Source: Buxus sempervirens (Eukaryota; Streptophyta; Magnoliopsida; Buxales; Buxaceae). Taken from it: 64,000 bases of DNA. A program made the translations under genes and the position numbers. Positions within the stretch are counted from its first letter, which is position 1; each line of letters begins with the position of its first letter. The notes below the pieces were generated by a model. The model saw only the letters and a program-made list of their open reading frames with translations. It did no database searches and had not been told where the DNA came from. Shown here piece after piece: positions 1-13,400 of the stretch. The DNA lies in the NCBI GenBank assembly GCA_947561395.2, contig OX387190.1, positions 42,148,392 through 42,212,391 of the forward strand. Reading direction: 5' to 3'.

Positions 1-23
1 AATTTGATTGAACATCTTTACAG

Positions 24-410
24 GTTTATGGTAATACCAGATATGCTAAAGAATGCTCCAATGTTCAAACGCTTGGATGCTAGAATTAAGGTATTAAATC
101 AATGAATGCAATTGGAATTTGGCTTATTCCTGTTCTGATTTCTTGAACCTTTTTGCTTCTTGAAAGGGTAAGGGCTCATCTCTGGGAGTTGGTCGCGGGC
201 GCGCTGTTGCAATGCGGGCTAGGGTAAGTTTCTTTCAAATTTTCATGTCTTTCTCTGGTTCCCTCTCCTAACACACACACACATATTTAGGTATGTATAA
301 AATCCTATTAATTTATGACATACATTTTGCCTTTGTTCCCTATGTAGGCTCAGGCCGCTGGCCGAGGTGGTCCACCTGGTAGGGGCATTGTGCCCCCAGT
401 ACGGAGATAG
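24..410 (+). CDS. SMD3: Small nuclear ribonucleoprotein SmD3, C-terminal part (5' end outside window)
   Basis: Three exons can be read: 24-90, 167-223 and 348-410 (stop TAG 408-410). The first is in frame from base 25 and is preceded by an intron ending in CAG. The peptide runs from VIPDMLKNAPMFKRLDARIK through GKGSSLGVGRGRAVAMRAR to AQAAGRGGPPGRGIVPPVRR. This is the end of the second Sm motif plus the RG-rich tail of plant SmD3. SmD3 is one of seven Sm proteins that form the ring on U1, U2, U4 and U5 snRNAs in the nucleus; the arginine-glycine tail is the usual target of symmetric dimethylation by PRMT5 (family knowledge). The tail is full length, so only the N-terminal part is missing. It is convergent with the LAZ1-like gene that follows. 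Confidence 0.93.
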
Positions 411-1446
411 GCTGTGGAAAACAAACCTACCCGAGTCTCTATACGAGGCCTTCATCACAGTAGCTTAATGTCGGAAATACTTTTTGGGCAAATGTTGCAT
501 GGCCTTGTAGGAACTTGAACATATGTGGAAGCAGTATTTTTTCATTTTGATATTAATGATAATATGTTAACCTTTATAACATGATCTTAACCGATCCGTT
601 AGCAAATGTCTATTTGCTCTCTTTAACCTTCTGCTGAGACGCTGCTTGGTCATTTCTCTACGTCAAGTCACCCTTTTGCTTGGACAAAGTGTTCATGGTA
701 GAGGCGTAGAGTGAATCAGATGTATTGATTCTCCGTATGCCTCTTGTGGAAGTACTGCACTACAGGAAATTTACAGCGGATGGAATATGCTAATTCTGCA
801 TATGGGTCTTGTGGAAGTACAGCTAAACAATTGTCAGCGAGCCGGGATGCCGCTAAGGTTAGGTTTCCATGCGAGGAAACTGGTAATTGAAATATACAAT
901 AGAAACGACGAAGAACAATGCTTGCCCTTTTACCGTAAGGGGGATGGAGCTGGCAAATAATGTTCCATTTATCCCTTAAATAAGAACCGCAGCAAATGCC
1001 AAACGCAGCGTTGCAAGGCAAAAAAACGTTTACACACCAATTCAATAGCCACCAAGGTCAAAGCAAATAACTCCATTTTTTTCAGATTTGCATGTACATC
1101 AAGAATTTTGAAGCTTTGCACATCATGCATGAAACACAACGCAACGCATGGTAATGGAATGTGCTCTTAAAACATTAATCCACTACCCTTTTATATAAAC
1201 CAGGCAAAAAATTGGAAAAGAGCCTGCCAGTCTTATATGTACACTTCTTCCCTCTGCAAAACATATCCTCACATGTCACCAACAAGAGAATAAGCCTCTC
1301 ATACATATGCTGAGGCAGCTCTCACCATTAGAGAAAAAAATTCCATCACACCCAATGATCAATATCTGATACATGCTACCTGCCACTTTATGCCTGAAAC
1401 CTTCAGGTCCATGATCTTCTGTTTTAAATTTGCCATATACTCTCAA
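411..1446. other. Convergent 3' flanks of SmD3 and LAZ1-like
   Basis: About 1 kb between two convergent stop codons. It should contain the 3' UTR of SmD3 at its left and that of the LAZ1-like gene at its right. The 109-codon minus-strand frame at 716-1045 has no recognisable domain and no sign of being coding. I see no RNA gene or transposon end here. Confidence 0.6.
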
Positions 1447-4400
1447 CTAATCTTTTATAACCCATCTATGTCCACGGGTTTGATAACCTCCATAGCTTTG
1501 GTCACTGCTACTTTCACCCCCACTCTCTGCACTAGTATACCCTGATTTCCGACGGTGTTTCTTACCCCTCGTGACCCCGCTATCACTATAACTCCCATTC
1601 AAAAGGGGATCATCTATCCCACGGATCACTCTTTGTGTCTGAGACAATGTGGAAACGCAACTATCATCCTGTGTCTTTCTCTTGTCCTTATCATGCTTCT
1701 TTATATTTTGGGAAATCTTGTGTAATTTTTGATTGAAACGAGTGATACCCTTCTCCACCGGCTCCACTGCTTGGGTCATTGTGAACTTCACATCATTCAC
1801 AATCTGCATAGTGGATATCAGCGTCAGATTAGCCACTATATTAACCAAAAGACATCTAAAACAATTTGAGAACAATCAATACAGGTTGCTCCCTTGTGCT
1901 CTTTGTTTGGTTTATTCTAAAGAAGCATGATAGAAGAACAAAAGATGATGATTCTCAGCTAATGCCACCCACTATACCATACAGGAATTAATAAGTTTCT
2001 CACGGAATGGTTCTCCATCTTAAAAGAGTTCGAGGGAATCGAAAGAGGAATTTATAGAGTTGGGAAATCCTTACAGGAATATTTTGATTTGCAACTATGC
2101 TATAAAAGATTTACAAGGACCTGTAATTTTAGAACTTTATGCATACCTGTATCTCTTTCTATTATGGGAGATGTCAAGCAGACAATAGTTCCCACTATTG
2201 AAGACAACAAGCTGTAATAGAACTCCAGTAGATGAGACAAAACAGCTAGTTGTTCAGATTGGAAAACCAATGGATCTATCAAAAACTCCACTATGGGGGT
2301 TTAGCATTTTTACGGGATCACTAGATCATTTCACCATCCAACTATGATAGATCTAGAATCTTTTAACCCTTTCAGCCAGGTCAACTTCATGAGCAAGTTA
2401 GACTAAAATTTACATAAAGTTAATGGTATTCATGTTAGACTGTTAATTTAACCAATATAATGGAAATATAGAACAAAATAACAGAAAGAAGCTTTTTCCC
2501 TTTTTAATATTTCAATAACGGTATATTAATATTTTCATGGTTAAATGAACAAAAATATCAATAATATTAAGTAGAAATGACCATGCAGACCTTAGAAAAA
2601 ACAAACAATACTCGGTATAAAAGGTCGCCATATTTAATGCACTATATTTCCATTGTCCTTTTGAAATGTGTTATGTTGCAGCACTCATTGGAGAAACCAT
2701 AAGTCGAGAGTTAATGGTGCATTATCCAACCCAACACCCAGTTGTGATTTAGATAAGTTTGTATTTATTGTACTTAAAGGACTTGTCCTTCGCATATCAT
2801 GAACCAGTTTTTTAAGGTGTGTCTGTCTTTCTTTTAAATTTTCATGTTATTTTGACAAAAGACACCTGCACGTAAGTGAAGACTTCATGTTCACATGGTA
2901 AAGAATAACGTAACTAGTGCAAAGAAAGCTTACATATCCACCACCACCAATGACAATATCCCGAAAACTTTCTCTGATATTCATTCCACTCTTGCCATCA
3001 ATGTCAGGTTGGGGAAGCCGCAGCTTTGTCGGACGCTCACTGTCCCTAACCTCATCAGGATCTAGAGGACAGTCTGCAGATACATAGTCCCCAAGAACAG
3101 ATACATTTCCTGAACAGTGATCTCCCATCAGCTCATATGGCTTGGCAGGAAAAACATAGAGATGAACAATTGAAGCAACACCCATCTGTACTGGATGAAC
3201 ATATAGATCTGTTAAGCTAGAATATTTATGGACCAAAATTACTATTGATTAAAAAAATTCAATTCAAGCAAGGACAGAAAGAGAGAATAAAATATTCTGA
3301 TTGTCCAGCGACTTAATCAAAATGAGACTTAAGCCCCCACTTGGTATAGTTCTGAGTGCCAGGAAGGCTTCATGGTCGTCCAATGTCTAGATGTTTGGTG
3401 ACTCCCCTGGTAACTGCTTCTGGTAAAAACTACTTCCTTCGGAAGCCACTTTGTTTAAATATAATTATATAAGGGAAGCTGCTTCTGAAAACTGCATTTG
3501 TGTAAAGTGTTGGCAATATTTCATAATTTTTGTAGAAATTTTTAAGCGTATGAAAACATCCCTTCAGCATACGTTAACATGCAAGAGAATCCAATTTGTG
3601 AAAGTTTTATCACAAAAATTTTAACCAAAGGCTTTTGGAGTCATTTTTATTTTTATTTCTCTCGCGGAGAGGAGTATTTCATTGTGTGTATGTGCCTTAT
3701 CCCAACTAATTAGGTTGGCAACATGAAAACTTTCCTTTATTCCATCTGTCAAAAAAATCATCTTCAATTGTATTACTATGTCTAATTATTTCTGATTGGT
3801 TCTGGAAAAACAGGGTTTTGACTTTAATAACACCTAGAGGGGGGTGAATAGGTGTAGCACAGCGGAATAAAATTTTTCTATCAATTAAAGACAAGTACTT
3901 AATTAATAGGCATGAACAAATCCTCAAGGTAATTCCAGAAAATCAAATAACTAATCAAAAGTAATTAACAAGCCACCCAAATTACAAACAAATAATTAAA
4001 GCATGTAAAGTAAGACAAAACAAGCAATTTGGTGACGAAGGGAAAACTTTATGAGAACTCTCACTAGAGAAAAACCCTCCGGGCTATGTAGGAGCCACCT
4101 AAAAGATCTAATATGAAAAGAAGACTTACAACCTGTAGTTCAGACGACTTAACATCCCTATGCTAGACTCTGCAACTCACAGACTTGAAAGTATCTGAAG
4201 AACTCTTCAAATTTGCTCCACAGCAACACTTCAGAACTCTGAAAATCTTCTCACACGATCACCCAAACGAACTCGTCTGGTATCCGTAGGAACTCCCACG
4301 ATCAATCTCCCCAACCCGGAACTCCAAAGTAGAGGAAGGAAGAAGAAAAGAAAGGTTTTATGGCTCAAAAGATGAAAACCTAGAAGGGTTTTCAGAAGAG

Positions 4401-7400
4401 AAAAGGATATTTAGGGCTTTTAAAACGTGGCTCTATTAGGTTTAGAAGGTCCCTAATCCTATTTAAAGGTCCCCCAAAAAGTTTGAAGTCAATCCGAATT
4501 GAAACAAGTTATGTAATTTTTCGTAACTTTTCGGAAATTTTGCTGTTTGAACGTTCGAACGCTCAGCAAATGCGAGGCAAATGCCACCCTTTAAAAATTA
4601 AACGTTCGAATGGCCAAAGAACGTTGGTCGAACACTAGCCTCGGGTTTGTCTGCAGAACATGAACGTTCGAACGGCCAGAGAACGTTGGTCGAGCGCTAG
4701 CCTCGGGTTTCTCTGCAAAACATAAACGTTCGAACGGCCAGAGAACATTGGTCAAACGCCACTCTCCAGAAATTGAACGTTCGAACGTTTATCAAACGTT
4801 GATCAAACGTTGGGCATAACTTCTTCAATTTGACTCTGATTTTGACGCCGTTTGAACCATGTCTTCTTGGACTCAAACTAAACATTCTAAACACATTTAA
4901 ACACACTTTTTGGCACTGAATTAAGCCAAACTAAAATATTAAACCTAACAGGTTCCAGGGCCGTTCTATTCTTTCTCATGTCCTCTCAGATCCTTTCAAC
5001 ATGCACATAAAACGCTCACCCTATGAATATAATGCCTTCTTTACCATCCCGCAATTTCCTCCATTCAGCATATAGGCTTAGTAGTTATCATAAAATGTGC
5101 CTTTCAGATGGAGCAGAACAGTTCAATGACATACAACTGTAGAAGTGCGGAGTGCCTCTCTCCACTTAAGCAATCACGCTCTAATTACATAGGTTTGCAC
5201 ATACCAGAACCAGCATAAACTAGTCTACTATTACCATACAACAATTAAAAAATTAAAATTAATAAAATCAATATAATTGTATGGATACAGGCAAGTATGA
5301 ACTGGTACAAATCCATACATATTGATATGTAACCAGTTCAAAAACTCAACTATAACTAAAGGACAAAAAGGTCAAGATGCCATTTTTGGCATTCTTGAGC
5401 TCAAGTCCTTCCCTCAAACAATATTTTTTTAAATTCAAAAGGTGCAGAGTGCCTCTCTCCACTTAAGCAATCAAGCTCTAATTAGATAGGTTTGTACATA
5501 CCAGTACCAGCATAAACTAGTCTACTATTACCATACAACAATTAAAAAACTAAAACTAAGAAAATCAATATAATTGTACGGATACAGGTAGGTACGAATT
5601 GGTACAAATTATACGCATTGATATGTAACCAGTACAAAAACTCAACTATAACTAAAGGACAAAAAGGTCAAGATGCCATTTTTGGCATTCTTGAGCTCAA
5701 ATCCTTCCTTCAAAAAATATTTTTTTAAATAAATTTAAACCCATTAACAATTTAAACCTGATAAGAATGTTAGAAAAAAACATATCATAGAATGAGTGCT
5801 GCTGAGACACAGATGAGTGCTGAAGTTTTTCAGTGTTGCACAGATGATAATACTAAGAAGGATAAGGGAAGAACATATCCAAATGTGGTTAATTATTGCC
5901 CAAATAGGTAATAGGATAAAATAAAGTAGTCTAAGATGGTGTGAGCACGTACAACAAACACCTAAAGAAGCAAAAAATGAGAAGGTGTGACTGCATGCTC
6001 ATTAGAGATCTAAGAGGGCGGGGGAAAGACAAAAAAATAACATGAATGGTGTCTGCTACAAAAGATTAAAAAAATCTGACTAAAGATGCGGTTGTTGATA
6101 GATTAGGGTTGGAAGAACAAGATTCATGTTGCCAACATCAACTAGTTGGGACAAGGCATTTGACTATTAACTGATTGTTTGCTAATTTAGAATTTGATTA
6201 TATTACAGTCTTATCATCACATATTTGGAAGTTTTCACCAAATTCATCACCCTTTAGTTTTGGGTTTAATTTTAAAATTTTATGTGTGCAAGTGGAATCA
6301 CGAAATGTCAATAGATTCCTGCCATGAGATAACAAATGATTTTAGTTTATGTGTTGAAGCATTTAAAAGGATTCTGGAAGTTCAATATTTTTTTATAATG
6401 CTTAAGAATTTTTAGGATATTTAAATTTTTGGGGACTTGCACATACAAGGTCAGACCAGCCAGTCCAACCTAGTATGTATGAAACACAAACTGACCAATA
6501 ACAGACTCAGCCAATCTAGTATGGTCCAACAGTTCAAAATGTTTTAATTGAAATTCATGCCACAGATGAGACATGTATGGCATGTAGTAAGATGTATAAA
6601 TTATGGTAATGAAGTGGAAAATATCAGCCATGAAGACTCAATATTGATCCATTGGTGAATAAATATAAGAATAGAAATAACTATCAAGAATACTGTTCAG
6701 AAATGGAGCCAGGGGCAATTAATATAAGTAGATAATGCTTTAAAAAAAGTAACATACTAGTATAGTAATAAGTTTGAAGGATATATATACATCAGTCATT
6801 CATCAGAAGTAATAGAGACAACTGATCCAATTAAAAAGAGATCAAGCAACATAAATACCTCTATACAAATAATGAAATCCTGGACACTTGATTTGAACTG
6901 CAAGGCTTGAGCTATTGGACTTTTGAACAACCCAAGGGCACAGAAGAGGGCAATTGCCACACCTTGCCACCAAGTCAAAAACACAATTGATTTAAACACC
7001 AGAAACTTGTACAATGGTTTTATGTGCGCCAATTTGTACTTTGTAACATCATAAAAGTGAACCAAACAATACAGAGCCCAAGATTGGCTGAAATTGAGAA
7101 CAACCGCCATATAAGGATACCTTCAAAATCAAGGATTAAAGACAATTAGAGATAATATATTTAAAAAAATTCTAATGAAAATTAAATTACATATTTATTA
7201 ATTATTATTGCCAGCTTAATGGGAAATAATGATAGAAAAATCAAAAAACAAAAACTTTAATTGAGAAAAATAGATCAAAAGTAATGCAATCATATCCACA
7301 AGGTCTACTGGTATTTAGAAATTTTAGTAATGTATACATTTGTCAGAATATCACCATTTATATGTAGTCTTATATATAAAGGGTTAACAGTAGGGGTGGC

Positions 7401-10400
7401 AATGGGCCAGTTGACCTGCTCGGCCCGTATGGCCCAGCCCGATTGTTGACCGGGCTTGGGCAAGGTTTTTGAGCCTATAGGGCTGGGCCAGGCCTCATAT
7501 TTAAGGGTCATATAAATTATAGGGCGGGCTTGGGTTGAGACATTTATGGCCTGGCCCGACCCGCTATAAAGATCTAGTTACTTGTTTAGGAATATTTTTA
7601 TACTTTTATATAGATTTCTAGATATATATTCCATATAAAAGGTTGTTGCAATAATGTTTTAATATTTTTTATGATTGTATAATAAGGTTAATGTAATAAT
7701 ATTAATAAGTGTAGTTTGTATTATTTACAATTTATTAAATTAGTGTGTGTATATATTCAAATGATTTATTCAGTTCATTAAAATTAAAAAAAAAAATTTA
7801 TGATTAAGTAACATATATTTTTTTTATTAAAAAGAAGTAAAGAAGGGTCAGGCCCGGGTTTAATAAAAATTAATATAGGCGGGCTTGGACAAGCAATCCT
7901 AGGCCTGATGTAGGGCCCAGCCGGGCTTGGGAATACATAAGTTGTGTTATGCCAATGCCTTGGCCCGGCCCAAGCCCGGCCCATTGCCACCCCTAGTTAA
8001 CAGTTTAGTGACACATCAGCGGTGTCCCGAATATGAATCAATTGTTTACCATGCTGCATTTTTTACAACATTGCAATTACTATGGATAGCAAGAAATAGG
8101 AGCATCTGATGACTCAACCACACAAGTCTCTATCACCATTAAGATCATAATAGCTACAGTGGCAGGACTCCATTGCACATTTTAATGGGTAGAGGGGGGA
8201 GATTTTGTGGGCCTAGACATCAGCAGCATTGGCCTTGTGATATGGAGGTGTGAATAGAGAGTGCTGGTTTCTTTTTACTTTGTGTGCATATACCATCCAT
8301 CTCTTATGGGTGGATAGTAGCCATCCCTTCACTCTCCTTTTGATAAATATGATATTTCATGAGTTAACCAAAAAAAAAGGAAACTAACAAATTATTGAGG
8401 ATATAAAAAAACAGAACATAATGAGCAAGAAATAATCACATTGATCATCATCATCAGAAGCTCGTTCCCAAGAAAGCGGGGTCGGCAATACGAATCTTGT
8501 CTCTCCATCTTGCTCTATCAAAAATTATATATTTAGTTAATTTACATTTTTGTAAGTCTTGTTTTATTGACTCCATCCATGTCTCTTTGCGTCTCTTAGG
8601 CCTTTCAATTAGCAACTTCCCATACCTTCTTACAGGTGCATCACTGGGTCTCCATTTTACATGTCCAAACCACCTTAACCTGCTCTCCTTCATTTTATCC
8701 TAATGCATGCTATGCCTACCGGTTTAGAATTTCTTCATTTTTTATTGTATTTCTTAGTTTTGCCACAAGTCCATCTCAGCATCCTCGTCTGAGTAATACT
8801 CATCTTCTAAACATATTGATTCTTTGCTACCCAAAAAAAGTTTGATATTACACTTAATATAAAACGCTTATGATCATTCCTTTTAGGAGATTCAGAAAGA
8901 AACAAGCTCTACATCTTCTGAAAAATTATATTCTGAAAACAGACAACACCACTTAGAATCACAAGAACGATCACATATAAAAAGTATTCAGTAATTTTCT
9001 GGTCATGTTTAAGCAATTTTGGTCTCAGTAAAATATACAAAACTATTCAGTATGCCACTGTGATACCATATAATTCACCAATAGTGTGGAAATAATTGAC
9101 ATTTTTTTTTTTATTCTTCTTGAACTTGTGTTTCTTCAACAGCATTAGCTTAAGATTTTTAAGGTAACAGGGTCATTGAGATTTTGGGGGGGGGGGGGGG
9201 GGGGGGGGGGGGGTAGTAGTTTTTGTTTGTTTGCATGCTTGTGAAAATTTCACACCTGCAAGCGATATTTTGTACTGCAAAATTCAACAATCCAATTTAT
9301 TGGAAACGTGAGGGTTGTTTACTCAAAGTCAGGTTCTCCATTATAGAAAAATAGAGATAGTCTGTAGTATGACCAGATTGGCATTAATTAATTCATAATT
9401 TACATGATCGTACTGGTTAATGCATACAGTCGTAATTAGAAATTTCAAAACAACAGATAATCTTAACTGGCTGACAAGGCATGAATCCTAAGATTGTTTA
9501 GAAATAAATATATAACAGATAAATTAAAAGCAATCCAAGTGGAACATCCTTGAGCAATGAATGTGCTCACATGAAAACACAACAAAGATAAGGCTTGTGG
9601 AGGAAAACTATTAGCAGGAGAACAAGGGTTATCATGCCAAAAGGGAATAGAACCAATTAATGTAAAGTAACTCTAATAAGCCAAAAGATAACCTTCACAA
9701 TCAAAAGATTCATTCACAACTTAGATTTGGAAATCATCTTACCCACATCCCCATCTAAATTCTCCTTCACAATATACACCAAAGGCTTCCAGAAAGACTG
9801 CTAAAATAGCAGTAGCTGTCTTTATTATCATCTGCCAGAAGAAATGAAAGCAATTATGATTGATTACAAGTGACATTGTTTCCCATACAAGTATAAGCAA
9901 GCAATGTATGCATAATTTGTCACAGAAGAAAAATGCATAAAGTTTAAAAGAATGTTACCGTACATATTGAACAATTCCAATCTTAATAAGCTGGTAAAAC
10001 CCTTCACCGAGTCTCCATGGTTTCAAAATATATTTCAACGGAAAAGGATGCTTCACAACTCCCTTTTCAGAAGCATTTTCTAATAATGGAGTTTTACTAG
10101 TCACTCGTCCTTGCCTCTCCATAAACTCAATTGTTCTCCTTTCCCCACCTTAACAGGAAAATACAATCAATCAGGGAAATGAAATGATTACAACCAGAAA
10201 TCATATAAAAACAAAAATAAATTGAAGAGGAGGAGTTCTTATGCACCTCATCCACCGATACTATTATTAATCATCAGGGAAAAACATAATATGAGGCAAA
10301 CAATATAAAAAATAATGGTCCATTCCACCTAATATCTACTTGTAAAGCTTAGAAGAGTATGAGAAGCTGACATTTAACAATTTCCTCATGTACTATTAAG

Positions 10401-13400
10401 CTGTCAGTAACCAAGATATGGGAGCTTTAATACATTTATCATTCGCCAATGCTGATTGCAATTTCACAAATTTTCTGTGATAGAGCCAATTCAAGGTCAG
10501 TAATTTGGATTTCTAAGGTTATTGTATTCATGTTTGCAACAGGTAGGTTTAAAGATATTCACTTAAACAGACCTAACTATAACATTTTGTATCAGTTATG
10601 GTTATATATATAAATATGGATTTCTCATACCTGCAAGCTGTCTATTTATTTATAGTTACAGTTTTGCCTACACATATGGATTTCTCAAACCTGCAAGCTG
10701 TCTATTTGTACATGAGATGCTTATGTGATAATTATGCACATGCAAAAGAGGGTATCTCTCAGACCTACACCAGGTCTAGGCCTTGGCTTTAAGGCTTAAT
10801 ACAAATTTTTCAAAATAAAGGTCCAAGTGTTGCCGCAACTAGGGGCACAACTTGAGTCACCCAACCTGAAAGCCAACCTAGTCAACCTGAACTTGAGTTG
10901 CTTGGCATGGTTTTGCATAAATTCAATGGATTCCTGGTTAAACAGCAGATATGCCAGTTAAAATCAGTTTTGTTTGGTTTTCGCAGACATTAGTTTCTAT
11001 CAATGTGATGGTGCTCAACCAACCTAGAGAATAGATGCCAATTAGACTTGTGGAGGGATAACAAGCTAGATTAAGACCAGGTAGAATGCAACTTTCGTAC
11101 AAATAAAAAAAAATGGTGAAGCATGGATAAGAATAAAAAACTCAAAGATTCCCAAAATTGACCACCCATTCCTTGTCAATTATTATGTATTATTGAGTGA
11201 CACTAAGAATAATGTTTCATTTGGAAATTCATTAGGATGGCTTGTGTTTAGAGTTTCTTTTAGTGTGATATTACCAGCATACTTCACTCAAGCTCAAAGG
11301 AAAATATATGACAATTATTAGCCTACCACTCCAATTAGTATGCAACAGAATTTAAGCACATAAAAAGCAACAAATATACAAGAAAATCAAGCTCACAATA
11401 TGGGAATTGAGACAGATGCATATAAAGCATGTTTCAAAATATCATATTAAGGTAGTATATTGGTCCATCTAAAAATAAAAATATATCAACATACGTATCA
11501 GAAGCAAGGAACCACAACATGGAAAATTTTTTTTTGGGGGGGGGGGAGGAACTCTTCTTCTCCATTTCTAATACAACTTCTCATCAATCACGTATAAGAT
11601 ATATATTGCAGGTCTATCAGCTATCATGAAGATCGAAGAAAACAAATTACATTTGAATATATATCAGGAGAATGGAGTTGAAGATAACAGCATGGTAAAC
11701 ATGTTTCCAAAAGTAAGTTTGAAGAGACGTACCCAAGCATGCAACAAGATACCTTCCAAAGCAATACATGGCAAAGGACTCGTAGCAATCACGCAATATC
11801 TCACAATCAACACCGATTGATGGGTTCACCAAGGAGATAAACTGTAGAATCAGGCCATTTTATCATAGAATGTAAGACATAGCTCCATCATATGCATAAA
11901 GCTCCAGCCAAACATATACACAGAATCAAAATTAAACATGATATATATATATAGAACTTAAGATATGGCAAAACTTTGTTAGTTGATTGAAATAAAATAT
12001 TTTACATAATGCTTTATAATTGTTTTTGTTAGGTAAGCTACTTCTTATTTTTACCACAAACAAACTTTATCAAAAAAATTTTATTTATTTCAAGAAAAGC
12101 TTAGACTTGCTATTAGTAAGGATAGCCAGAAAAAAGAAAAGAAAAGATAATTAAACAAAAAAGGAAAGCAATAACTGACATACTCTGAAGACTAATGAAC
12201 CCTCAAACAAGATTTAAATGATGGCCCAACAGAGGTAGAAAAATAACAAATCTAACTACCTATACTTTTAGTAGACCTCCCCCCAACTATGACAAAATAG
12301 GATATGATTATCTAAAGGTTTTTTTCCTGCCCAGTTTATTTTCAATCTTAAGTCCGAACCCTATGCCATGATTTTAACTTAGATTACAAATGCGCCAAAA
12401 GAAACGACAAGTTAAAGGTGAGTGACCTTAAACTTTCACCCCTTCTCTGGGCATCACCAAATTTAGAGCTTTTTTGATATTCCAGCAGATAAATATTAGA
12501 AAGATGACTCAGTTGCTTCAAAAATTAAATAATCTCTCTTCAGAAGAGTTTTTCTGACAAAAACCAGTAGAGTGCAACCAAGCATCTGCATTTAGAATCA
12601 AAAACAATAAGGCTGCAAGATAATGTATTTAAGAAAGTTGATGTACATCATACGGAAGAAAATGTAATTTGAACTTGAGGGAGGGGTGGCAAGAAAAAAA
12701 AGAAGCATGGAAGAAAATATGGTTTTATTGGCATAAGTACAAACATTTGCATTAAGAAATGTGCAACTGGACAAGTGGTCAGCGATGTGGCATGCCTCAG
12801 GAAGAATATTCATCAATAAGCAGAAAACTCATAAATGGAAGTAAGATAGCCATCATAACAATGTATGTTTTCTAAAAGAATCAGAATAAAATTGCACACT
12901 CCAGCATTTCTCCAAACAATCAAAGCCCAGGTGCTGAAGATATAGCAACAACCAGAACCATTTTTTATTTATGGAATATGCAAATTACTAAACTGAGGAA
13001 GCTTGATAAGGGAAGCTTCATGCTTTTCCAGTCAGTGGCCAAAAATGCCCAAGGTTCACAAGAAGAGTGGACCACCTAGGTGCTTACAAACTGTTATTTA
13101 GGCAAAAGAGATTAGAAACTAAAATTTGCATTCAAATTTTAGAAATTAAACGAGGTGCAAGAATCAAATTGTTTCATCCTATACATGGAGTTTTCTATTA
13201 TCCATGCCTTCAAGTGTCAACCATATATCAAATGTGGGAATCAAAATCCATGTCCAAAATAACAGAGGTTTCAAGTCATAAATGGTTCAACATAAGAAAA
13301 GATACATTTATTTAACAAGGATTAATAATCTTCATGCGATAGTTTCATGACATATGTGTCTTTTTTAATGAAATAATATGATTGCAAGTATGAACGGCTT

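Noticed and set aside
8454..8693. 79-codon minus-strand ORF as a separate gene
   Set aside because: It is the C-terminus of an RTE LINE polyprotein, truncated and intronic.
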